Assembly (NCBI GenBank): GCA_016169945.1
Contig: JADLSH010000249.1
Span: 2,170,001-2,234,000, forward strand
DNA length: 64,000 nt
DNA from: Trachythela sp. YZ-2020
Taxonomy: Eukaryota; Cnidaria; Anthozoa; Malacalcyonacea; Clavulariidae
Direction: 5' to 3'
Part shown: piece after piece, positions 33,137 through 45,100 of the stretch
How the letters are laid out: every line of letters begins with the position of its first letter
Position numbering within the stretch: the stretch's first letter is position 1
The notes under the pieces: generated by a model
Database searches by the model: none
Told to the model about the DNA's origin: nothing
Seen by the model: only the letters and a program-made list of their open reading frames with translations
Made by a program: the position numbers and the translations under genes

Positions 33137-36100
33137 ATGACGCAAAGAAAGCGAAATTACTTGGCTTTTTTCATTTTGATAATCTACATATCTCAAACCA
33201 ACGGAGACGATGATTCCAGGTACAATATTAAATAATGGTAACTTGCGCACAGTTTCTAACGATTGTGAGATTATTAGAACTAGGGTAAATTATATGAGAT
33301 GAGGTTACTCCACACCGGGACCGGGAAAGCTGGAAAAATTGCTTGACGGCTGTGAGTGGGAGTCATTAGAGACCTTTAGCATAGCGTAAATTTTTCAGAC
33401 CGCGAACCACAAACCGCGGTTTCAGGTTAGCGGCGGTTTTAGACGTTTGGTTTGCAGTTTGGTGCATTAGTTTGACGTCGTTCCCCTGCTTACCGCGTAT
33501 GAGTCCGCCATGTTTTGTTTATACTTCCATGGCTCTTCTCACTTGGTAATAATAATAATAACCAACTCTGTAAAGTTAAAATAGGAGGAAAAAAATTGCC
33601 ATGTATCAAGAAAAGAGGCCAAAGAGAACTTTTGCTTTAGTAGTTAAACGTGTGTTTAAAAAATTAAAAAGTGTTAAAACGTTGCCGTATTTCATTTACC
33701 GCTTCTCCAACACCTTCTTGAACGGAAAACGTCAACGCAAAACGCCACGCCAAGCCGCAAGACATATTTTTGATAATTTTGCGGTTTGCGGTTTGGGTTT
33801 TTAAGAAAAAAAAAATCTCTGTTGAACTATTATAGACTGGACGCTAACGAGGGGGGGGGGGATAAATTGGGCTGTATATGAAATTGAAGCTATTAAAAAG
33901 TTATATTTGATATAAAAACTTCAAGACTTTAGGTAAAAGGAAATACTTAAAACTTTGAGGGAAAATTTGCCGTATTTTACAAAATTGCGGTTGTTTTTGT
34001 ATTTTTTAAGTATTTCCATTTTGCCTAAAGTCTTGAAGTTTTTATATCAAATAGAACTTTTTAATAGCTTCAATTTCATATACAGCCCAATGTTCGGCGT
34101 TAAGTATTTCAACTCAAAACTCAGAAAAACTAGCTTGGCTTCAACGAATTAAGCTAGCTTGGCTTCAACGAATCATAGGACTTGATCATAGGAGTTAGCG
34201 TTCCAGTTTACTTAGAGTTCACTGGTGGGAGTCGAACTCGCAACCCTTTGTGCATGGTTTGCCAGTCCAATCAAATTTAGACTTGCTCCAAGTCTCTCGT
34301 TTTGATTGTCTTTCTGTATCAATCCACTATAGTGTGATCAATACAGAAAGGCAACGAAAGAGAGACTTGGAGCAAGTCTAAATCAAATTATGCTTGTACG
34401 AAACATATAGTAAAGTAGTATATGACAGAGTAAGACTCTTTCAAAGGTACTAATATAATTTAATAAGCCAATTCACAGCGTCGACTGCGCACCCAAATGA
34501 CGCGTTCTGCGTCGGGATAAAATTGCAATTGAATCATATGTATATACATGTATAGCTGAGACTGGAAGATGGTTAATAATAAATACAAGTTCGTTCACAA
34601 TATGCATTTTTTGGGCCGATTTTAGGTTTTGTTGAATGTTAATGACAAACATTTTCAGTTGGTGAAGTAGTCAAATGAAGTTTGCCACGTATTTTTTAAA
34701 TACGCCGTGGTTATAGGTCCGACACCGGACCTTTTAGTTCTACGGTTATAGATCCGACATGTCACTGACTTGCTTATTTATACTGTCCGGTTGTGAAAAT
34801 TAACATTTAGGAATGCCTTCCCTAACACACAACTAAAACATGAACACAAAACATCAGTCCCTCATCACAGAGACATCGAAAAAAATCTTAGTGACGAAAA
34901 CGTGCTCTCGCAGGGTTCGAACACCGCTCCTCCAGCTGCCGCTAGACTATACGAGCGACGTCTTACAACAAATCGCAAAAATGCCGTTTTATATTGAAAA
35001 TAATACAGTAATATATGGATGCGAATAGCTCACTTTGTCTATTTTTGGGTATTGAACAGCCTGAACAAGTATTTTTGTCGTTTTTAGAGAACGAGACAGT
35101 CTTTTTTGAAAGAGCATCAATATTCCACAATCTAGCCCACTCATGACAAGTAATGTCGGATCTATGACCGTACTAAAAGTACCTTAAATCATAGTTAATA
35201 GAAATTTAACTATGCTTAAATAGTACCTGACCTCGATATATTTATCTATCGTCCGGTATTTTGACATTTTAGAGAGCAGGAATTATTGAAAATCTTCGAA
35301 GAACATAAGAATGATACAACTAGCGCTAATGCTCGACCAGGCAAGAAACTGACAAAGTTATTAAAACATATTCTGAAGAACTACGACAGGAAAATACGAC
35401 CTTTTTATGGAGGTGAGCAATACAGCTAAATTAATACGAACCGTTGTTTGCAATGCACGTAAAAACGCACAAGTTGTAAAAAACCTGCGGCAGACTTGTA
35501 CCAATGCTGTTTCAACAAGTTGTTATCATGCACTGCTTGTTTCCAGCTTGTTGACAAGTTGTCATCGGCTTCTTGACAACTTGCTACAAGGTTGTTGACT
35601 CAACAGACTTGTTCCAATAACCGCCCTGCAATTCATCAACCTATGTAGCATCTTGATAAAGTGACAACATTGTTACAAAATTTTTTTACAAACTTGCTAC
35701 AAGTCTGTCGAGTGCACATCTTGTTGACAAGATGCGAGTTTTTACGTGTGCACCGAAGAACAGTCACAAATTTCGTAGGCTAAGTCGCAGATAAAATCAT
35801 GTGAAACTTCCATGTTTGTTTGTTTGCGATAACATTTGACAGATTTGAACATAATCATCCAATCATGTTTAACTAGCCTCGCGCTGATTGGCTGACGAGA
35901 TTGAAACTTTCAAATGTTCGTCGCAAGTATTGAAGTTTCACGTTAGAATATAGACCATGTTTAATGTAGCAAACATTTTTAATACGAAAATTTGTGGAGC
36001 CAAGCCAAGGACAAATCGACTAAATTTTGGATGAAAATTGGAAGGGGCATTTACAAATTTGTGTTGCTTTCCCGGCGAAAAAAGAACTGCGTGATTAATG

Positions 36101-39100
36101 CATGTATAATTTATGCCAGAAAACTTGATTTAAGATTACATCACATATGTAGTGTAGCCGGTGAAATGAGGGGGTTGCTTTAATAGCACTCAATCAACAA
36201 TAGTCACATAAATCTGAACTGTCCTCACCTAAACTACCTCTGACTCTGCAGAAATGTACTGTATTCTATGAGAAGATTAACTGTCAAGATCACGACTCGC
36301 AATGGGCATTCAAAATTCATTTGATTTCTCTATTTCTTTATTTTATTTCTTTCGTTACGAAACACTCCGCCACGCAATTTAAAAAACAAAGTAAACTTAT
36401 AAAAACGATTTCGTTCCAAGTAGAAGAACTGTGACAAAAGTTTACTTCGTTACATGCCCACTCACTGATCCACTTCTCAAAAAAATAAAAAAGTACAGTA
36501 ATGAAGTACGTTTACTTCGTTATTTCTCACCAAGCTGACGGTTATAAACATAGGTCAGGCAGTTCGTAACCATCGCTGTCTGTCTCTGGGAATTTTTTGC
36601 CATGGTTAGGATGAGGTGGAGGTGGGTATTGTGCTGGGTATTGGGTTTGGGGGGGCTAGGTGGTTATAGAGAGAAGGGGTTGTTGAATTTTGGGCTTGTG
36701 GTAGGGGTGTTGTGGGAGTCGTGGTTTCTTCTAAGGCTATGTTTGTATGATCTATTTGTGTTTGTATGTGTTTCGCTTCGAGATGTCTTTTTACAATAAC
36801 GACGGTATAAGCAAACATTGAATATGACAACGAATTCTAGTACACCAGTAACGATAAGTTCGATCACCCAGGCAGGAAGGTTAGAACTAGGAGATCTTGC
36901 ACATTTTCTATCGGCGTCGCAGTATTCCCAAGGACCTCCACAATCACTGTCTATATGACACATTTCTCTCCGACACAGCTTCGCCGACATACATAGGCGT
37001 ATCCTCCACAGGACCTCCACAGTCGATATGGTGGTAGCATCGTTCCCCAATACAGCTTCTCCGACAAACATTGCGCTCGAAAACCTCTGCGTTTACAGCA
37101 ACACTCGGAGGTAGCGCAGTGAGAATTTGAAGACTCGCGGGCAACGCTTGGAATCGACACAAGTGTAGTTAGATATACAACAATCGCATTCGCCTCCAGT
37201 CGCCATTTGTAAAGCAGCACCGATCAACGCAGACATGTTCTGTCGCTTTCCCGAGCGTACCCTTTACAACAAACTGCAAAAAATTGCGAAACGTCCCTAA
37301 CACAATCATCGTTCGTGCTGCATTCGTCTTTGGCCACGGCCAAACTGATTTCCTTCATAAACATCACATTCCAAGTGAAATGAGTAAAATCACAGATACC
37401 CTCGACATTTTGTCCCTGACTGACGATGACACGTATCTCGAACAAGAATACTAAAGGCGAAACGCTGCTACCAGACAACGTCAACGTTTAACATTTCAAT
37501 AGAAAATTGAACAAAGTGCTTTTGTATTGAGCCAGTAGCTACATTTCATTAAACCATATCAAACCTTGCATGTTTGCATTATGTTTATCTATTTGGCAAT
37601 GGTATCCATTCGTAAGCCCGCGGATCTTTAATTATCAGTGCAAATAGTTGCAATGTTAGACCAGGTCAGGTTAGACTTAAAAATATTCTGTTGCAGTGTT
37701 TCTGGTCACCGCGCGCGTCCGGCATTTTTAACTGTGCGCGTCAACGCTTTTTCAGTTACAATTATTAAATAGTAAAGCCCTTGGGCTTGGCTTTATATTC
37801 TAGGAACGAGGAATCTTTTAATCTTCCAAAGAGTGAAAGTCAAAAGCGAAAATGATGTTTAAAACACTTAATAAACATGAGGCCAAATTGTGCTAACGAA
37901 TTATTTACTTTCAAAAAGGAAGTATTGAACCACAATCTTACACATGACAGCTCAAGCACCAAACGTTTGCCAAAGCCACGTACGAACATTGTAAAAAAGA
38001 GTATTATGTACAAGGGAGCTTCCATATGGAACTCCATACCAGAAAACATAAGAGAAAGCAAAATGTTGTCATGTTTTAAAAGTAAAATCACTACCAATCG
38101 TTTTTAAGGCCATGTCATTCTTGTAAATAATACAATCACTTTATAGACTATAATTATATATTTGCATGCTGACTTGTAATCATTTGTCAATGTTTTACAC
38201 GCCCATGTGGCAACCAGCTTTATGTGACAATGTTAGCGTGGTTAAATAGCGTTTATCATCATTATTTCCACCGCCCCAGCAATATTAACGCTCAAATGAT
38301 CTTGTTAATATTTCAGAGCCATCAGGAAATATGATACTTTATTATTCATAGTAAAGCCCTTGGCTTTATAACCTGGTAACGAGGAAGTTTTCTGTCAGTC
38401 AAAACTTAATCTTTTATCATCCGGTATTTACTGAATTTCTGCGTAGTCTACAGCACAGAATAGAGTTCTTAGCTTCAGCGACATTTCAAGCACACAAGAT
38501 GTCGAGCGTATCTATGATTTTGCTTTTCACTTTGAATGTGATATTTATGGGAGAAATTGGTCTGGCTTTCGCCGCAGACGCATGCAGTTCGAATTCTGAT
38601 TGTTGGAGTATCATCGTTTCCCACAATGAAGTATGTTGTAAGGGATATTATTATGGTGGCGGTAGGACATGCTACACTAGCTACACCGATTCGTGTGTTG
38701 GTCGGTATTGCTCGACAGATGGGGATTGTGGAGGGAAAGATGAATGTTGTATATCTAACAAGTGTACTAGGTTCGGTTGCAAGGAATGTAATTCCAACTT
38801 TGACTGCGCTCAGTTCGAGTATTGTTGCAAACACCGATACATCAACGATCACAATGTATGCAGGCGAAGCTGCGTTGGGGAAACATGCCATTCCAGTTTG
38901 GACTGCGGAGGTCCGGGGGAATTTTGTAGCTCGAAACGTGTATGCACCAAACGTGGTCTTAGCTGTCGGAAAGACTATGACTGTGGCGGCGACGATGAAT
39001 GCTGTATATCTTACAAATGTGTCACCGCCGGTTGCCCGGAGTGTACTTCAAGTTCTGACTGCGGTTCTTCGAAGTATTGCTGTAAGCGAGATAACCACAC

Positions 39101-42100
39101 TCGTGATGACAATGTATGTCGGAGCAGCTGTGTCGGGGAGGAATGCTACGTGGATAGTGATTGTGGAGGTTCTGAGAAATTCTATTGTGATTCTAGTAGT
39201 AAGACATGTGAGAAATCTGTGACCACCCTGCCTGGTTGGTTTATTCCAGTACTCGTGGTTGGCTTAATTCTGTTCGTTATCGTCGTCGGCGCTGTTTGCG
39301 CATATCGTTGTTGTCGCAAGTCATCCCGACGTGGAACGGTCGTGCGAGAACGGCCGGCACAGAGGACCACTACCATCATTGCCCTACGAGAAACCGAGAT
39401 TCATACCAGCGCTCCACCACCACCAGTCTATAACTGTCCCCCTCCTCCTTATTACAATCAGGGTGTAGGTTATCCACCCCCTCAGCCCCACCATTTGCCA
39501 CCGCCACAACCCCAACACTTTCCTCAATCGCAACCCCTACATTTCGCTTCGTCCTGAACGTTGATGTTTATCAACAACGTCCTAGGCTCCTAGCTAGCTT
39601 TAAGATCCCTGGTGAACAACTATGCTTATATTACTATAATTATAATTTAACACGAACAGGGGCGTAACACAAACAGGGGCGTACACAAATATGGTACAAA
39701 AACATATCAAGAACATATATAATAGTAGTACAAATAAGGGCTAGGACCATACTATACAAATTATCATGCTTTTTAAGGCCTCTTTTCAATGTCAACATTA
39801 AGATCTAATTACCTATAACTATATCTATCGAGTTCAATGTTCAAGAAAAAAAATTGGGAAAACTAAACCAAAATGTCTATAGTTATAGACTATAGTATTG
39901 TTTTGTTTGAATTCGTCCATATATACATGAAATCAAACTTGAATATTTAATATTTAATATGTAAGAGAGTTTGGACTATAATTGTATTGTGTGAAGCCTG
40001 GCGCACACTAGAGGAGTAGAGCTATCTGCTCAGTAGCGTAGCTAGAGGTCATGCTGGTCATGCCCAGCATGACCAAAAATTTTCCCAAAAATAAAGAATT
40101 CCTTTCCTCAAAATTTCAAATTCAAATCGTTTGGTTAACTAGTTTCCAAAAACTTTCAACCATTTTATTTGACGATATTCTCGCATTTTTGGCAATCTTT
40201 TGCGATATTTTCGCGAAATTACGTCATTTTATGCAGTATTTTGCTCATTTCGTAGGTTACCTAGCAACAAACATGGCCAATGCGTGTGAATTTTGCGTGT
40301 AAAGCTTATATTCCACGCATTTCGCGTCTAGTCATGCTCTCCGAATTCAGCATGACCAAGTAATATATTTTATAGTAGAAATACTCGCAATCTGATTGGA
40401 TAACAGTATCTGAGCATGCTCAAACGCGCAGTTTCACAACATCTAGTCATGCTCATTATCGAAAGCATGACTTGAGCCTTCGAGAATTCTTTCCGTACGC
40501 TTGATTGCACAACTGTGATTGCACGAATATTTTTATACACCGAACGTTCGTTCAGTTGGTCAAGGTAAGTGATTTTACATTCTATTACTAGGGTACATGC
40601 AAGGTAGGGAATGCTGCGGGGACTATTATTATGCTTTAGCTTCTTGAAACAAACATGCAACACAAATTATATTCAGTAGACGGTGATTAATTATTTGGCA
40701 TTGACCCAGTGGCTTGCGCGCTGTCAGTAGATGCATACCCTAGCATAGTTTGCAGGATGAGACAAGCTAAATATATCACGAAACATTAAAAAGACATCAA
40801 ATTTTGTAACATCTATTTCAAAATATCAATATTTTCCATGTATTGTTCTTCCACATGGAATTCCCACATGAAACCCATGTTTACTGCGATGAGTAATTTG
40901 ACACTGCCACGCAAGGAAATTTGCATATTTTTGTAGTGTATAAAAGCGTTAAAAATATATACAAAATAATTTTGCATTTGGAAAGCTATAAAACGAAAGC
41001 GTTGTTCCATCATTCTGTTCTTACTTTGCTGGATATGCGAGTCACCTTCTGAAGACCCTGTCTCTGAAGACCCTGTCTCTGAGACCCTGTGCATATAATT
41101 TGTAAATTTAAAAGTCCATTGTAAAATAGGAATAAAAACATATCTCTATGCCTACAGTAGCCCAAATCAGAATGATCCAGTCAGGCAATTTAGACGATCA
41201 TTTCGGCCCAAATGTGGTAGGAATTTCCGCACATAATACAAAAGTATACAAAATTTGCAAACTTTGTGAGGCTATATTTTCCGCATTTTACAACATTTCG
41301 CAACCAAACTTTGCAATTTTACTAATTTTAGTATGTTCTTTCCGGCAGTATACGTTTAAGTTATAAAAACCTGTTTGTTTAAGTTGTTTCATTGTTTGAA
41401 TATTTGTAATATACTGTACTTATAGTTATCCTACTCATGTTGAAATAAAAATGATGTATTTGCAACTGTGTTTCTTAGCTTGTTTTCCTGCTTTTTACGG
41501 ACTTTACGCGGAATTATAATGAAATGTCATTAGTTCCATCGCGCAGAAAGCATGAAGTACCGTTTCAGAGACTCGAAATTGACCAAACAAAATATCAAAT
41601 AGATCAGCCTCTGAAATGGTCATTTCCGACGTTCTAGAGGGTCTAAATTTCAAAAATTTTCTCGCTCGGCGCCAACCATGGTGGCGCCTCGTGATCTGCA
41701 ACCTTAACGTAGTATATAGCATGACCAATAATTTTCCGCTAGCTACGCTACTGTATCTGCTTGGCTTCAGCCAAAATATGCAAAAATGAATTTTTGTCAA
41801 TTTTGGCACGCGTGACAAAATGATGTGACAGTGTGCGAGGAATGTAAGCTATCTGGTTACGACGCGGCTATTTGTTTCTCATGATATCTGAATATTTTGA
41901 ATATTTATCTGAATATTTGTGCGGGGCAAGTATAAGCTATCTGCTTACGGCTATTCTTGAAAGCGCAGACGAAGAATATTTTTCATGTGTTTATCGTGAG
42001 ATTTGAATATTTAGCCCCGTACAGACAATTTTTGTTGACAGTTATATTTGCTCGTGTGTTACGACAAAAAATTGACACGTCTCACAAGTTTTGCTTGGCA

Positions 42101-45100
42101 AGGAGCCTTATTTAAGAGCTAGTCATATTTATTTATTTTGATATGCCAGGTTGTTCTGCGGCTTCGTGAACTATCACGACATTGACGACAAGATCAATTT
42201 ATAAGATCACTATAAAGAATAAACCATTAAAGAAGAGAAAGTTTCCGCACACGTTTTTTTTTTTACTTTACTGATGAAGATTCAAATCGCGATTCCTAGA
42301 CAAAATTTGGGGTAAACTGTACACTTATTTTTTTGTTTCTATGGAGTACCTATACCTTTATTCAGTCAGACAAAACTAGAAAGGTTTTACATGAACACCC
42401 ATCAAACGAAGTGTTTCGAAATCATCATTTTTCTGTCTTTTTTTTCAATGAAAATTTACGGTAAAACTACACCTAAAATTCGTAGCGCGATGTCCAATCT
42501 ACCATAACATAACGCACTTACATCGTGTGATGCCCTCCAGTTTTATCTTAGTTTTATCTGCGATCTAAGGGGCGGACCATTTGATTTTTGATGCGAGGGC
42601 GGTTAGAATTCCAAAAAAAATATCGAGCAAGCACTTAAGCTGAGAAAAAATTACCGTGCAAGAATAAACGGGCATTAAAAAAATATCGAGCAAGATTTTG
42701 TGTGACATTCAAATAATATGATATATCGAAATATTCTAATATTTAACACTCTGATGCTGTGCTAGGAATTAAAGCCATGCCATGCACAAAATTTAGCAGG
42801 GTACTGTACGTAATCAAACTATAAGAACCATTTTCACATCTGTCCTAGGACCCCTTGACGGCCTTGGCCTTGGTAACAATTTTACAATGAGTTTTATATC
42901 ATGTGTGACACCCGTTTTGAATTTTGTCTCGGATTATTTCATTTGTCTCTGACTATTTGAATACGAGCAGTGTCCCCTGTGTCCTCGTGAATAACAAAAT
43001 ACGCACGATTGGTTAACCTTAACCTTCTTCAAAAACATGGACAAGGGTTTTTCCCTATCTGCCCTACACCTCTCACCCACCATGGAGAATAGAAGTGGCG
43101 AAATGCGGCCGTAATGTTTCTCTTTACATTATAAATAAACATCAGTTAAATATTGGTTTCCTTCGTAATTTTCCCAAATTCAATGAGTATGAAAATGTCA
43201 TAATATACATCTCGTAATTTTACTCATTTTACTTTTCCGTTTTGAAAAGGTTAACATTTGCAATTATTTTTCTCAATTAATAGTGAAGCCATTAGATGTC
43301 GAACTAGACGTTCTTATTATCTCGTTTGGTGAAATTAAGGAATCAAACATGGTAAATAACATGATATAAATTGAACCTCGAATTAACTGGCCGCCTAATT
43401 ACTATCTAGCGTGCAGGGACCGGTTGTACGAAACGCGTTTAGCCTATCCGGTGGAAAACTCGAAAATACAGATCATTGAGATCAAGTCTATACATTCATC
43501 GAACAACCAAGCTAAAATATTTCAACTTGAATAGAACAATTATATTTGCAACTACATATTAAGGGCATAAGATTTAAGTTCAGTCATTCAATGTGTCAAA
43601 GTGTTTTTTAATTTTGGCTTTAATATCCACCGTTTAAGCTATAAAACGGCCTTCCAAATGACCGAACCAAATTCATTAAGAGAAAGTGGCTAAAACATGG
43701 CTTACTGGGTTATCTATTCACTGACTGAAAAACCGACTGACCAACCAATTGACTGACTGATGGACTCACTGGTGACAGACTGACTGACTGACTGGCGACC
43801 GACCAACCAACAAACCAACTGACGGGCTCACTGTTTGACTGACTGAGTGATTAACCGACTGACTGACCAACCAACCAACCAATTACTGACTGACCCACCA
43901 ACCACCAACAGACTGACTGATGGACACAGATTGATGACCTGACTGAGGGACTAACCGACCAACTAACCAACCAACAGATTGACTGATGGACTCACTTAAC
44001 AGACTGATGGACTGACTGAGTGACTAACAAACTGACTGGCCAACCGACCAACAAACCGACTGACCCACCAACAGAGTGACTGATGGACACAGATTGATTA
44101 CCTGATTGAGTGACTAACTGACCAACCAGCTAACTGACCAACCAGCTATAACTGACCAACCAACCAATCAGTGGCGCCGGCAAGGGGGGGCGAGGGGGGG
44201 CGGCCGCCCCCCCAATATTTTACAGAATGGGTTTCTATATTCGTCCAAATCTGGTGACAAAGGGGGGGGTGACGGGGTGTATAGAGAATGAACTGTGCTG
44301 CGTAAGTTTCTCTCCATTAGTGCCTCCAAAACGCAGGAAATGCCATTTTAGACACCCAAAATTCAAAATTTTCCCGGGGGAGCATGCCCCCGGACCCCCC
44401 TACAATTTGTTTGCCCCCCCAACAAAATAAATCCTGGCGGCGCCACTGCAACCAACAGATTGACTAACTTAACAGACTGATGGACTGACCAGCACACTGG
44501 CTGCCTGGTTCATTGAACTGGCCAACAAAAAAACCTTGGAAATATTTTACCTTCATTTAGGAATTTGTTGTCGACTTCTACCTTGGCCAGTTTTGGCATG
44601 ACCATCGTTTTGCTTTTGGCATTAATGAAAACTACACGATGGGTGACGAGTTTGTTAACGAGATCTGGACGCCGGATACCTTTGTTATAAATGCTGTTGA
44701 AACTCAAATACATAAACTGACCAAAGAGAACCAGAAGATTTTTATGAATTTAACAAATGGTTTCACAATGCACACATCAAGGTGGGTTATAAAGCAAGAA
44801 GAATTTAACCAATCAGCCCCTTGCATAAAACTTAGCTGATAAGAATAGTGCGCCATAGTGTTTTACTGTTTTCATCATTTTGAAAATCCCACTGTTCTCC
44901 ATGCCATCCAGTCACTCATTGAAGCAAATTTATCTCTTCAAAAATGGTTTTAAACCGTCACACTTTGATCAAAGCATAGACCACTCTTTTGTTTACATGT
45001 TTCCAAGAGTTTTAATCTTTTACAGGTGCTTCAGACACAAACCACGGCAGCTTAATTGTAGAACACTACCTACACACAATGTACACAGTACAAACTTTTC

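Noticed and set aside
33601..33804. 67-codon Lys/Arg-rich frame
   Set aside because: Runs through the inverted end of a MITE; the basic character follows from the repeat sequence.
38557..39222. 221-codon frame overlapping the cysteine-rich gene
   Set aside because: Shadow in another frame of a clearly coding sequence; no start context or motif.
40051..40663. Short frames inside the 1.7-kb hAT element as transposase remnants
   Set aside because: No BED finger, DDE or hATC dimerisation motif is visible in any frame.
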